Positions 24,295 to 35,346 of a DNA stretch of 64,000 nt are shown piece by piece. The position numbers were made by a program, and so were the translations under genes. Source of the stretch: Sipunculus nudus (Eukaryota; Annelida; Sipuncula; Golfingiida; Sipunculidae); the NCBI GenBank assembly GCA_026874595.1, contig CM049310.1, positions 866,001 through 930,000 of the forward strand. The letters are read 5' to 3'. How positions within the stretch are numbered: position 1 is the stretch's first letter; each line of letters opens with the position of its first letter. The notes under the pieces are model-generated. The model was not told the DNA's origin, did no database searches, and saw only the letters and a list, made by a program, of their open reading frames with translations.

Positions 24295-24320
24295 TTTAGG
24301 GTAAGGGTTAGGGTTAGGGT
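24295..24320 (+). repeat. Interstitial telomere-like repeat
   Basis: TTAGGG TAAGGG TTAGGG TTAGGG followed by TTACCC. The patch replaces TTACTCACTTAAC of the normal B sequence, so it was gained after the B element landed. Confidence 0.85.
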
Positions 24321-25057
24321 TACCCATTTAACATGAGAATTGCTGAAGCTAGAAACTTTTTTTCAGGGACATAATGTTGTTTAATCAAGATTTAATTGTT
24401 TACCCTAAATTAGATCTGATTTTTGCCATTTTTTTAAGTATTTAGCATTAATAGTAAATCAATACCTAAAATTTTGTTCAACTTTGGCCAAGCCACGTTT
24501 TTTCCTTCTACGCACTGTTGATTTATTTTCACAGCATGTATACATAAGGATTTTATCTTTTAAAATTTGCTTTTTCAATTAAATTGATTGAAAAGAGTAG
24601 CTATTATTCAAGCTTTTAGACACCATGTCAAGTATTATTTACATCAGCCAGCCTAGTGTAACAGTGGTGTGTAGTGGGTGATGTTATGTAATCACTCCTC
24701 ACTCCAGGCAGCTTAGCTTTGACTGGCTTCAACTAGGTCCAGCTTTGCTTCCCTCTGCACCCCTCCCCCGGTACTTTTACTGTGTAAAAGTACACTTTAA
24801 TTGTGCCCACAAAGTGGTGTATTGCTATAAAAGTGTGGAGGATTCCATTAATATCTCTTGCCATGCATACCACTGGTACACTCAATCAAGAATTTGGGCA
24901 CACTTTCCTGGAATTTAATCTGTAAACTGTATTTAGAATTATTAATTACATTTACACATTTTTTTATCAAATATATCCTTTGGTATACCTCTTAGCCCCA
25001 TAACCTTTTTTCCTTATTGCATGATTAAATGGTTTAAGGTGTACATTATAGAGTAAA

Positions 25058-27134
25058 CTAGATATTTCTTGGCACCGCTGGGGCCATAGAATCGACAGAC
25101 AATTAATCCCCCCCTTAAAGAATTGGCCCCTCATCTTCAGCAGCATATACTGACTTTTGGCAAGCGACTATTGTTTCTCCCATCTATTAACTTGAGAAAC
25201 AATATTTTTCACCAAATATTGGGGCCAATAAAGAGAACCACTCTGATGAAAAGGGGATGAATTTATACTATAAAAATGGTAAGGTAGGTGGCGCCACCTG
25301 TCTGGTTGAGAAAACTCTCCAAGATGGATGTACATGCCAAAATGGAGACCAACACATTGAAGGCTCCTCAGATATGAGCAATTTTCATCTAAAACAAATA
25401 TAGTGGGACGTCATGGCAAACAATTGCAGATGGCGCCACCAGTCTTGCGTAAAAGATGGAGGAGTCCAAGATCAAATATGCACAATTTCAGGCCAATAGG
25501 CCAAATCACTCCTGAGAAAAGGGCATTATTTTATTCTACAAAAAAGGGAAGGTAGGTGGCACCACCTGTTTTATGAGAAAACCTAAGATGGATGGACATG
25601 CCAAATTTCAGACAATTGCCTTGAACCAGTCCAGAGATAAAGGCAGTTTTCACCAAAAGCACATGTACAGATGGTCGCCACAGCAAAATGATTGTAGATG
25701 GCACCACCAGTCTTATGTACAAGATGGTGGAGTCCAAGATCTATGGATATGCACAATTTCAGGCCAATGGGGCAAACCACTCCTCAGAAAAGGGCATTAA
25801 TTAATTCTACAAAAAAAGGAAGGTAGGTGGCCCAACCTGTCTGGTTTATGAGAAAAATTTCCGAGATGGATTGACATGTCAAATTTCCGACCAATACCTT
25901 GGACCACTCCAGAGATATGAGCCATTTTCACCCAATGCACATGCATCTACAGATGGACGCCACGGCAAACGATTGCAGATGGCACCACCAGTCTTGAATA
26001 CAAGAACGAGGTATCCAAGATCAATGTACATGCACAATTTGGGCCCAATCTGTCAATAAGTTTAAGACTTATAATGCTCACAGTACTGTCAAGTGGCAAA
26101 GATGGGGTATTTAAAGGCATGAAAACAAGAGAAAGACAGAAGGAAGCGCCACCTGTCTTCCACAAAAGACAAAGCTATCTAAGAACTTTGTCAATTTGAT
26201 TTTTGGACTAATGCATACATCTCTTATTATGATATTGAAGAATTTGTATGATTTTCCCCCAAATTGGACCTATTCAAGATCAAGGTCACTCTCCTAGTAA
26301 AGGTCATGACCCCAATTTAAATATACATCATCCCATGACCAATGTCTATGTATATGCATAATATGAAAGAAATCTGTCCATAGTTTTTGACTTATAATGC
26401 CCAAAGTACTGTTAAGTGGCAATGATGGAGGTATTAAATGGCACGAAAACAAGAAAAGGATAACAGGTGGCGCCACAAGTTTCCGGTACAGGTCAATACT
26501 ATCTAAGATCTTCGGTCAAGTTTATTTTTGGATCAATCAGTGCAAGATTTCTTGAGATATTTAAGAATTTGTGCGATTTTCCCCCAAACTGGATGTATTC
26601 AAGGTCAAGGTCACTCTCCTAGTAAAGGTCATGACCCAAATTTAAATATACATCATCCCATAACCAATGTCTATGTATATGCATAATATGAAAGAAATCT
26701 GTCCATTTGTTTTTGACTTATAATGCGCAAAATACTGTTAAGTGGCAATGATGGAGGTATTAAATGACACGAAAACAAGAAAAGGATAACAGGTGGCGCC
26801 AACAGTTTCCGGTACATGACAATACTATCTAAGATCTTCATTCAAGTTGATTTTTGGATCAATACATGGAAGATTTCTTGAGATATTTAAGAATTTGTGT
26901 GATTTTCCCCAAAAATGGACCTATTTAAGGTCAAGGTCACTCTCCTAGTAAAGGTCATGTACCCATTTTAAATAAGCTTTGTCCTCTCACCCATATCTAT
27001 GCACGTGTCAAGTTTGGTAAAGATCTGTAAAATATTTTTTGAGTTATCGCGTCAAAATGAAATCTCTGCGGCAGCGGCAGAGACAGCACAACGGTGCCTA
27101 AACCATAGTATCTCCAGACTTTGTCTGGCGATAC
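25058..27134 (-). mobile_element. Family D Helentron-like element
   Basis: On the minus strand the 5' end (27134 downwards) is the hairpin GTATCGCCAGAC/GTCTGGAGATAC followed by TATG, closely parallel to the family A start but different in sequence. The core has tandem modules with AGGTGGCGCCACCTGTC and AGATGGCGCCACCAGTCTTG. The 3' end near 25058 reads GTCTGTCGATTC, an inverse of the 5' motif with two changes. A small GGCCCC/GGTGCC hairpin follows, then AAGAAATATCTAG before TT. It has the same plan as A, B and C. No protein is encoded. It is inserted in a B element. Confidence 0.75.
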
Positions 27135-27578
27135 AAATATATACTTATCAGATTTTGTTTATGCTCATTTGAAGGTGTACAATTCTAACTTTTTAACAGT
27201 ACTTTATTTAAGTCAATAAATGAAATGTGTATTATTAAACAACAGATGATCTGCACTTCCTTCCTTATTCTATATTTTACAGGGTTTCATATATTCCTAG
27301 TGGGTATTTTTAACATGCATTACTTTCACATAGTAAAAATACAGATAGCTTTTTAAATATTTGATCATGAGAGGCTCCTGCATCTTAAATTTAATGTAGT
27401 CCAAAAAGTGCCATCTGGTATTTGTGTTGTATTCATATATTTAGTATTTGATCACAAAATAGCAAGGCCATTTCCTCTTAGCTTTTCAAAGGCTAATATG
27501 TAAAAAAATAGAAGTCCATGTTGCAGTTGCTAAAAGTTTACAAAGTTCAGCAAAGTGCTGTGACCCATGGGTCCCTTG

Positions 27579-28042
27579 TTTTAATTTGATTATTTATTTG
27601 CTTTATAGTGATGGATAGTTTATGGAAGCCCGTATGATGATTTGCATGCACTCATTGTGCATTTCTGCACAGTTGCAATTACCTAGCAACTTATCCATTT
27701 TTAAATTCTTACTTATCGCTGGGAAATCTACTTACTAAATAACATGTATGCTTTCAACTTATGTAATTAAAAGTACAGGTATTAATAACAAAAATCACAG
27801 GCAAGTAAAATTCAGCTTAATGTAAAAGTATTTGACAGGTGGACACCCTTGAATACTTTATATATCCTCTGTTGAATATTCTCCTTCAAAATAGTTTATA
27901 TATTCAGCCTATAGAAAGTTTTTTATTATTTATTTTTATTTATTTGGAAAATGTTGATTATTTATTGGTTTTGCATTTATTTAGATGAAAATAAAAACAG
28001 TGCTGTTAAATCAGACTTCAAGAGGGTGTATCATTCTTTTAA
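27579..28042. other. AT-rich spacer
   Basis: Nothing recognised beyond AT-rich sequence and a TTTATTTATTTTTATTTATT run near 27925. Confidence 0.5.
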
Positions 28043-28314
28043 AGTGCCTCTACAGCACTTAGTATAAAAATGAAAATTGCAACAAGTGAACTTTCTACCT
28101 CCACATATATGCAACCTACCACCTTACAAGTTTTTCCCGTTTGTCAACATTGCGGTGTTTACAAACATGTTGTTGATAAACAAGTTCTTACATCCTTCAT
28201 GAAGGCCTTATCAGAACTTTTCACAACCAAAATAGCCTTAGATCATTAATATATACACAGAGGAAGCCAGAAATCACATAAATTCTATTTCAAAAGGTAG
28301 GTGAATAGGCACCT
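28043..28314. mobile_element. TTAA-flanked MITE, copy 1 (272 bp)
   Basis: TTAA lies on both sides (28039-28042 and 28315-28318). The ends are imperfect inverted repeats, AGTGCCTCTAC and AGGTGCCTATTCACC. The interior shares long phrases with 62606-63072, for example TTGTTGATAAACAAGTTC, and TAGATCATTAATATATACAC then AGAGGAAGCCAGAAATCAC. A TTAA site fits a piggyBac-like mover, but the superfamily is not proven. Confidence 0.75.
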
Positions 28315-28318
28315 TTAA

Positions 28319-29279
28319 TCAGCCCACTAAAATACACCACCTACAGACTTTGGACCTGACTAATTAAAATTTTAAGCACCAGACAAAATAATTTATAGAA
28401 AGCCACAGAATATCCATCAGGTTGCGTTTATTTCTCCTCACAGAGCACAGGCTCAATTCAACGGCACCATTACAAAGCCATAAGGCTCTGTGCTATGGCC
28501 AGATCACCTTGAGAAGACCTCTGACATCAAAGAGGGATGGCAGTAATAGCATACAAGCACACTTTTGCTACTACCTGACAGCAACCAATCGACCTATGGT
28601 CAAATAAAGCCCCATCAGCATTAATTCAGCTCTGGCACTCTGTACTCAGCTGTTAACAATAAAATCCTCATAATGTTCCCTCAGGGACCAACAAATGGTA
28701 ATCATCGGTACATCTGACGCGATGGATTGATAGAAATGATTGTCATGTGTGAAAGCTTATTCAAACTGATGCTCTTTTAAAATTACTCTCCAAAGTGTTA
28801 TAAAAGGAAATGTTCCTACTCATAATGCCAGAGTTTTTAAAATTTTTCTTGACACTGAAATGATATGAAAGAAAACTTGAGTTTTACATCTTTTATGAAA
28901 CATGTTTGAACAAAATTCTTGATAAATAGTAAACATGAATATGACAACTGTTAATGTTGCATTGTAGAGACTATAAAACAATTACTCTCTGTTCAATTAA
29001 CCCCGTATCTGCTCACTGATAGTGCCAAAATTTTAAGTTAATTAATAATTGATATTTTTTTTCCAGTTTTGAATAGGGCTGTATCAATATACCAATATAT
29101 TGATACGGTCATCGATAAGCTTTGCATGCTGTATAGTCATATCTATGAAAAGCAATTAATGCTAACAAATACAGATACAACTTCACCTAAACTATAATAT
29201 GAACTATTTATAAAATTTAAGCTACTTTTGTTTCTTATGTTGGCTTTTTAAGAATTTAATAGGCTTACATGTATTGTTG
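28319..29279. other. Non-coding spacer
   Basis: A 61-residue frame at 28422-28607 has no known motifs and is probably accidental. The rest is AT-rich sequence without a recognisable element. Confidence 0.5.
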
Positions 29280-31915
29280 TATCAGATGATCAGTCCGATC
29301 ACTTTCCGTTAAGCTGTTCACTTAACATTATCAGACCAAATAAAGAGTTTTCAAATGAAAAGATATGCAAACTGACAAAAAATGTAAAATTTTATCAGAC
29401 TAATGAAGATAAAACAAATATTTCAAAATCATTAGAACAAGTAGAATGTGCATTATTTTTCAACACATTTAATGAAACCTTAGAAGCATATCCGGACAAA
29501 GCAAGTGAGGCATTAGGTAGTATTTATCAAAATATATCCTCCAGAATAAAACTTCCGAGACAGCATGAAACTAAAGCAACCAAAATGGTGGGACAAAGAG
29601 TGTGAATTTTGGAAAAATGAAAAATATATAGCTCTGAATAAGGATAGATGTAAATTATCAGATAGCGACTTAGTTAATTATCAACAAACAAAACAGAGGT
29701 TTAAAAAGTTATGTGAAGGAAAGAAGGCAATCATCCAAGCCTCAGAGGTGCAAAAGGTGATAGGTGCAAAGACACTGATTCCATGTGGAAAAACATGAGA
29801 TTTTTAAATAAAAAGAAAAATGTTACAGTTGTAGAACCAGTATGTTGGTACAAACATTTAAAGGAACTTTTGAATTCATCAAAGCATGAAATTAATCAAG
29901 AGATTCAGATTCATACTCTGGGATATTTAAAAAATTTTATTAGAAATTGAAAATGATACAGAGCTTGATGGACTCATAACACCATGTTACATGTCGTCTC
30001 ATATATTGCAATTATTTAATAGTATATCAGGAAATAAAGTTTTTGACTGCTTTTGATGGTGAACAACATGATTTATTGTGGTATGTATTAGTTAGAACTG
30101 GGATAAAAGGGAAACTCTTACAGATACTTCAGTCAGTGTATAGTCAAATGAAATCATGTGTTCTTACAGAGGGAGGATTAACAAATTATTTTGAATGTAC
30201 TAAAGGAACGAGACAAGAGTGCATGGAGAGTCCTCTTCTGTTTTCTTCATTCATAAATGAATTTTATGAACAAATTAATGAAACAGATTGTCATGGTATA
30301 AATATTGATAAATATTTGCCAAACTTAATGAAATTAATTACATTAATGTGCATGGAGAGTCCTCTTCTGTTTTCTTTATTCATAAATGAATTTTATGAAC
30401 AAATTAATGAAACAGATTGTCATGGTATAAATATTGATAAATATTTGCCAAACTTAATGAAATTAATTACATTAATGTGCATGGAGAGTCCTCTTCTGTT
30501 TTCTTTATTCATAAATGAATTTTATGAACAAATTAATGAAACAGATTGTCATGGTATAAATATTGATAAATATTTGCCAAACTTAATGAAATTAATTACA
30601 TTAATGTGCATTGAGAGTCCTCTTCTGTTTTCTTTATTCATAAATGAATTTTAAGAACATTATAAATGAAACAGATTGTCATGGTATAAATATTAATGAA
30701 TATTTGCCAAACTTAATGACATTAATGTACGCTGATAATTTAGTATGCTACAGTGATACAATAGGACGTCTCCAAGAACAAATCAACCAGTTGCAAGTTT
30801 TTTCTGTCAATTATGGCTTAAAAGTTAATTTAGGAAAGACAAAAATTATGGTTTTTAGACACAGGGGTTCATTAAAAAGAATAGAGAAATGGCATTATCA
30901 AAATACTCAAATTGAAACGGTAAATGACTATAGATACTTAGGGGTAATATTTACAAGTACATTTTCATGGTATAAAACAAAGAAAGTGCAGGCAATGTAG
31001 GCTGAAAAAGCAGTGACTCTCATAAAAACTTTTATAGGAAATATAGTTGTTTATCAGTGAGCCAGCTATTTTATCTATTTGATCGTATGTTTACACCAGT
31101 ATTATTATATGGTTCAGAACTGTGGGGCTATGAAAGATGTGAAATAATTGAAAAGGTGCAATTTAAATTACATTCTAAAAATTAGCTCCTCAGCTCCGAA
31201 CGCAGCATCATTGGGAGAGTTTGGAAGGCATCCAATGTATGTCAGTCAGTTATTAAGATTTGTAAAATATTGGACAAAACTAGTACATTATGGGAATAAT
31301 AGATATCCAAAACGTATATGCTGTTTAATCTAGACATGAATGGAAAACAAACATGGGTTACTCATATAAGAAGCATAATACGCAGCTCAGGTTTTGATAA
31401 TGTGTGTATGAATCAAGAAGAAGGAGATATTAGAATATTTTTGGCTGAAATATAGGAAAGAATTATTGATATCGCAATACAAAACTGGTCTTTTGATGTA
31501 GAATTAAATACTCAATTAAATTTATATGGTACTTTTAAATCTATGCTCTCAATGGAGAAATATTTACTTTGTGTGACCAAAACCAAGCATAATAATAACA
31601 AGCGCTAGCCAGATTGAGATGTTCATGTCACGATTTGATGATTGAAAAGGGAAGGTATACGCAAATGGATAGAGAAGAAAGAATATGCAAGTTTTGTGTT
31701 AACCTTGGTTTAATTTAATAGAGGATGAGTTCCATTTTGTACACGAATGTTTGTTATATAATGATTTGAGGAAAAAATATTTAAGAAAGGGCCTACATGC
31801 ACCAAACAAGGAAAACTTTATTAGGATTTTTAAGTTGAGTGAAGAGAAAGAAATAATCAGATTTGCAGCATATGTATATCATGGTTTTAAATTAAGAGAA
31901 AATAATATGAAATGA
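29280..31915 (+). pseudogene. Degenerate LINE (endonuclease end, linker, reverse transcriptase, C-terminal zinc segment)
   Basis: Conceptual reading across frames gives the SDHFPL end of an apurinic-type endonuclease (about 29296), the linker with KWWDKECEFWKNEK (29565-29798), then a reverse transcriptase. This shows GIKGKLLQILQSVYSQMKSCV, GTRQECMESPLLFSLFINEF and YADNLVCYSDT (usual YADDLVL, so the second catalytic aspartate is Asn here). GLKVNLGKTKIMVF and YRYLGV follow (30644-31000). Downstream are the thumb-like SSAPNAASLGEFGR (31180) and a CKFC..HFVHECLLYND segment (about 31690-31760). There are several stops and frameshifts and the 5' end is missing. It differs from the LINE at 54480-59818. 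Confidence 0.85.
30228..30720 (+). repeat. 129-bp in-frame tandem repeat inside a reverse transcriptase
   Basis: Four copies of a 129-base (43-codon) unit start at about 30222, 30351, 30480 and 30609. They begin GCATGGAGAGTCCTC or GCATTGAGAGTCCTC. The first three are nearly identical. The last has a one-base insertion and runs into the YADN motif. Each unit encodes ESPLLFSLFINEF then NETDCHGINIDKYLPNL, the stretch between the PQG-type motif B and motif C. Confidence 0.95.
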
Positions 31916-32604
31916 CTTTTTTAACAAACATGGGCAATATTAGGGTTTATCATTAATAGATCATTAATCTATTGAATGATGACTGGATTGTAGTGTATAT
32001 TTATGTTCTGGAAAATAGTAATTGTGATGGGCATTCAGGTATTTTTCAATTATTATTGTAACCTCTTGTAATGTTTTCGATTACAGAATATCCATTTCCA
32101 ATATACCTTGAAAATACACCGGATGTTGTAAGTATAAGGGAAATGAGAAACAAAACTGTTTTCATTTAGTTTATTTATTTATTTTATTTTGCTTTTTGTG
32201 TTATATACATTGGTAACTTTCAGTTACAGTTTTGAGTTATTAAAAGAAATTGCAAGGAATTTGATGTAAAAACAATGAAGTTATAATTGTGTGATAAACG
32301 CCGCCAATACACATACAAATATGTTAATTATGTAACATTACGTTACAGCTGTTTAAATGTAAGAAGATTTGTTTACACTTAATTGGATCTATAGGCCCAG
32401 GCCTTCTTTTTCCAGAATAATCTTGTTGTTGTTGTATTGTCGTATGATTGTCTAGATGAGGGATGCATGTACATGCACCTGTTGGTGTTTCCATATGACA
32501 AGCCAGCGTGATGACAGACGGATATTGCAAACTGTGCTCATTACAGTTGAAATTTATGCTCATTTTGTATATTTCTACCATTAACATATGCATTGCATGT
32601 TTTT
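31916..32604. other. LINE 3' tail region and spacer
   Basis: The 3' UTR of the degenerate LINE probably ends in the first 200 bases. The remainder is AT-rich without recognised elements. Open frames at 32324-32714 overlap on both strands and look accidental. Confidence 0.4.
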
Positions 32605-32829
32605 TTAGTGAACCTGTGAGCTTATGCGATGGAGCAGCTTCGTCCGTCATGCTTCGTGTGTTGTGCGTCGTCTGTACGTTAAGCATAGCTATCTCAAAAA
32701 ACGGCAGGAGCTAGCATCACTAAATTTTTTGCAAATAATCATTCATCCAAAAAACTATATGGGATTTTGTTTATTTTTTTTCAAACTGCATTTTCTTATT
32801 TTTTATAGGGAAAAAAGCTAAAAAAGCTT

Positions 32830-33757
32830 TAAGAATCTTCTTCTCCGAAACTGTCCAGCCAAATTGTCCAATATTTCACAGAAATGATCCCTGGAACAAT
32901 CTTTCTCAAATATGTTTGAATGGTTCCAGTTCAGAGATTTTTGGCTGAGTTATAGGAGGTTGAACTTTGTAAACTGTGCAAAAAAAGCATATTAAAATTT
33001 AAATCTCAGAAACGGCTGGAGCTATCATCACCAAATTTTATGCCAATGTTGGTCACATAGATCATATCTGAAATTGAGGTATTGGTGGTGCCACCTGCAT
33101 CAGCCTTTTTTGTACGGGGTCATCAGTGCCTGTATCACACTGAGGGCTACAAAAAACTTCTTCTCTGAAACCATATGGCCAAAATGTTTAATATCGCACA
33201 GAAATGATCCTAGGGTAGTGCTTACTGAAGTTTGTTCAAATGGTCTCTTTTCAGTGACTTTTGGCTAAGTTATGGGAAGCTGTGAAAAAAAGCTTTAAGA
33301 ACATTCTTCTCCGAAACTGTCCAGCCAAATTGTCCAATATTTCACAGAAATGATCCCTGGAACAATCTTTCTCAAATATGTTTGAATGGTTCCAGTTCGG
33401 AGATTTTTGGCTGAGTTACAGGAGGTTGAACTTTGTTGACTGTGCAAAAAAAGCATATTAAAATTTAAATCTCAGAAACGGCTGGAGCTATCATCACCAA
33501 ATTTTATGCCAATGTTGGTCACTTAGATCATATCTGAAATTGAGGTATTGGTGGTGCCACCTGCATCAGCCTTTTTTGTACGGGGTCATCAGTGCCTGTA
33601 TCACACTGAGGGCTACAAAAAACTTCTTCTCTGAAACCATATGGCCAAAATGTTTAATATTGCACAGAAATGATCCTAGGGTAGTGCTTTCTGAAGTTTG
33701 TTCAAATGGTCTCTTTTCAGTGACTTTTGGCTAAGTTATGGGAAGCTGAATTTAGTC
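32830..33757 (+). repeat. 466-bp tandem duplication within right C
   Basis: The block around AATTGAGGTATTGGTGGTGC is present at 33074 and again at 33540, with matching sequence on both sides. The left C copy has one such block (19474-19668 minus), as does 50564-54479. The duplication therefore arose in this copy only. Confidence 0.85.
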
Positions 33758-35346
33758 ATATGCCATAACAGCCCATTTTAGCTCAGTGGCTACAAAGATC
33801 TTCTTCTCAAAAACCACTGGGCCAAATTCTTAAATCTCACACATTAATTATCCACAGATGTTGATAATTCAAGTTTGTTTAAATGGTTTTGGTTCAGTGC
33901 TTTTTGGCTGAGTTACAGGAAGCTGAACTTAGCCAGTTTGCTGTATCTTCCTATATGAGTTATAAACCTGCGAAACGTTTTTCGACTGATGCCACTGAAG
34001 CCAGTTTGTTAAATATTTTACAAGAATAATCCCTACAATAATTCTTATAATAATTGTCATTAATGGTTCCACATGAATGATTTTGGCTGAATTATGGAGA
34101 CTGAATTGAGTCATTTTACCATATATGTTAGCTGTGTGATGCTGTTACATCTAGCCTGGCACCAGTTTATCAGCATCTATTACATCATGCCACTAGACAT
34201 TTAGATTTCAGGTTATCTTTGGTTAATATTGACAAGAAAGTTTTTTAAAAGCTTTTAAAAATTTTAGATTTATGATTTAAGTTATTCATCATACCAAGTA
34301 ATGTTACAATCATTGATATTCAGCTCTCTGTGGCTATATAAAGACAACTGTACGTGGATTATAAATTATTGGTATCCCTACTCAATTCAAGAATTTGCCA
34401 TCAGTGAGATATATCTGTATTTTAATTTTGCATTCAGTATGCATCCGTAATAATTTTACATATATTCCTGATTTCCTTTTTTTATAAAAAGTCCGCTGAA
34501 AAGCATATTGTATTGGGAAAATAAATTTCAAAGTTATTTCAAGTAGGGACCACTTCTGTGTACAGATGGCAGCACTTGGTTTACCATTGGCAGATTGCCA
34601 GTGCCTTGATGTTGGCCATTAGCCAAGATGATTTCAGCTCTATAAATAGTTTTGGCACAGTGCCAGGATTGGAAGAAGTGCAGCCAGGTATAGGTCAAGA
34701 GTTCACACAGTGCAGTAGCTGCATTCTATTTATAGCTTTGGCAGACTGCTCACTGCATCATATTTGGCACCAAAGTTCAGCCTGAATCTATTTATAGCTT
34801 TGGCAGACTGCCAACTGTGTCAGATTATGCAACAGGTCGAGTTCACTCAGTGCAGCCAGGTACAGGTCAAAAGTTCACTCAGTCTAGCCAGGTGCAGGTC
34901 AAGAGTTCACTCAGTGCAGTAGCTTGAGTCAGCAATTTGTCACAGGTCATTCGGGGGCAACTGCCTTACTCACCTAAGTGTTGTCAGCCCAGTGCATCAA
35001 ACTCTGGGGAAGTTTGATGTATTGGACTGATATTTTGACCTGTCTATGCGTCTTTGATGGTATTCTCATTTACAAGACAGGTGGTGCCACCTACATTGAC
35101 TTTTGCAGTGTATGCACCTGCTTATTTCTACAGAGGAATTTGATACATCAGCCTAAATTTGGGCATGTTTATACATATCGGGTAGCTTTATAGTGTACAA
35201 GACTGGTGGCACCACCTACAATAATTTTTGCACAGTGTATGTCCCTGCTTATTTCACAGGAGGGGTTTGACATATCAGTCTGACATTGGGCATATGTATA
35301 TATCTCTTTGTTGTATATAAGACTGGTGGTGCCAGCTACAATCATT

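Larger units (their letters stand above)
21550..27578 (+). mobile_element. B-family element with three later insertions
   Basis: B sequence is found at 21550-21664, 24021-25057 and 27135-27578, in the right order, and ends CTGTGACCCATGGGTCCCTTG before TT. It is split by a PIF/Harbinger-like element (21665-24020), a telomere-like patch (24295-24320) and a D element (25058-27134). The first hairpin arm is lost against H. The 3' subterminal motif has decayed to CAGCAAAGTG, but the GACCCATGGGTC hairpin is perfect. Confidence 0.75.
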
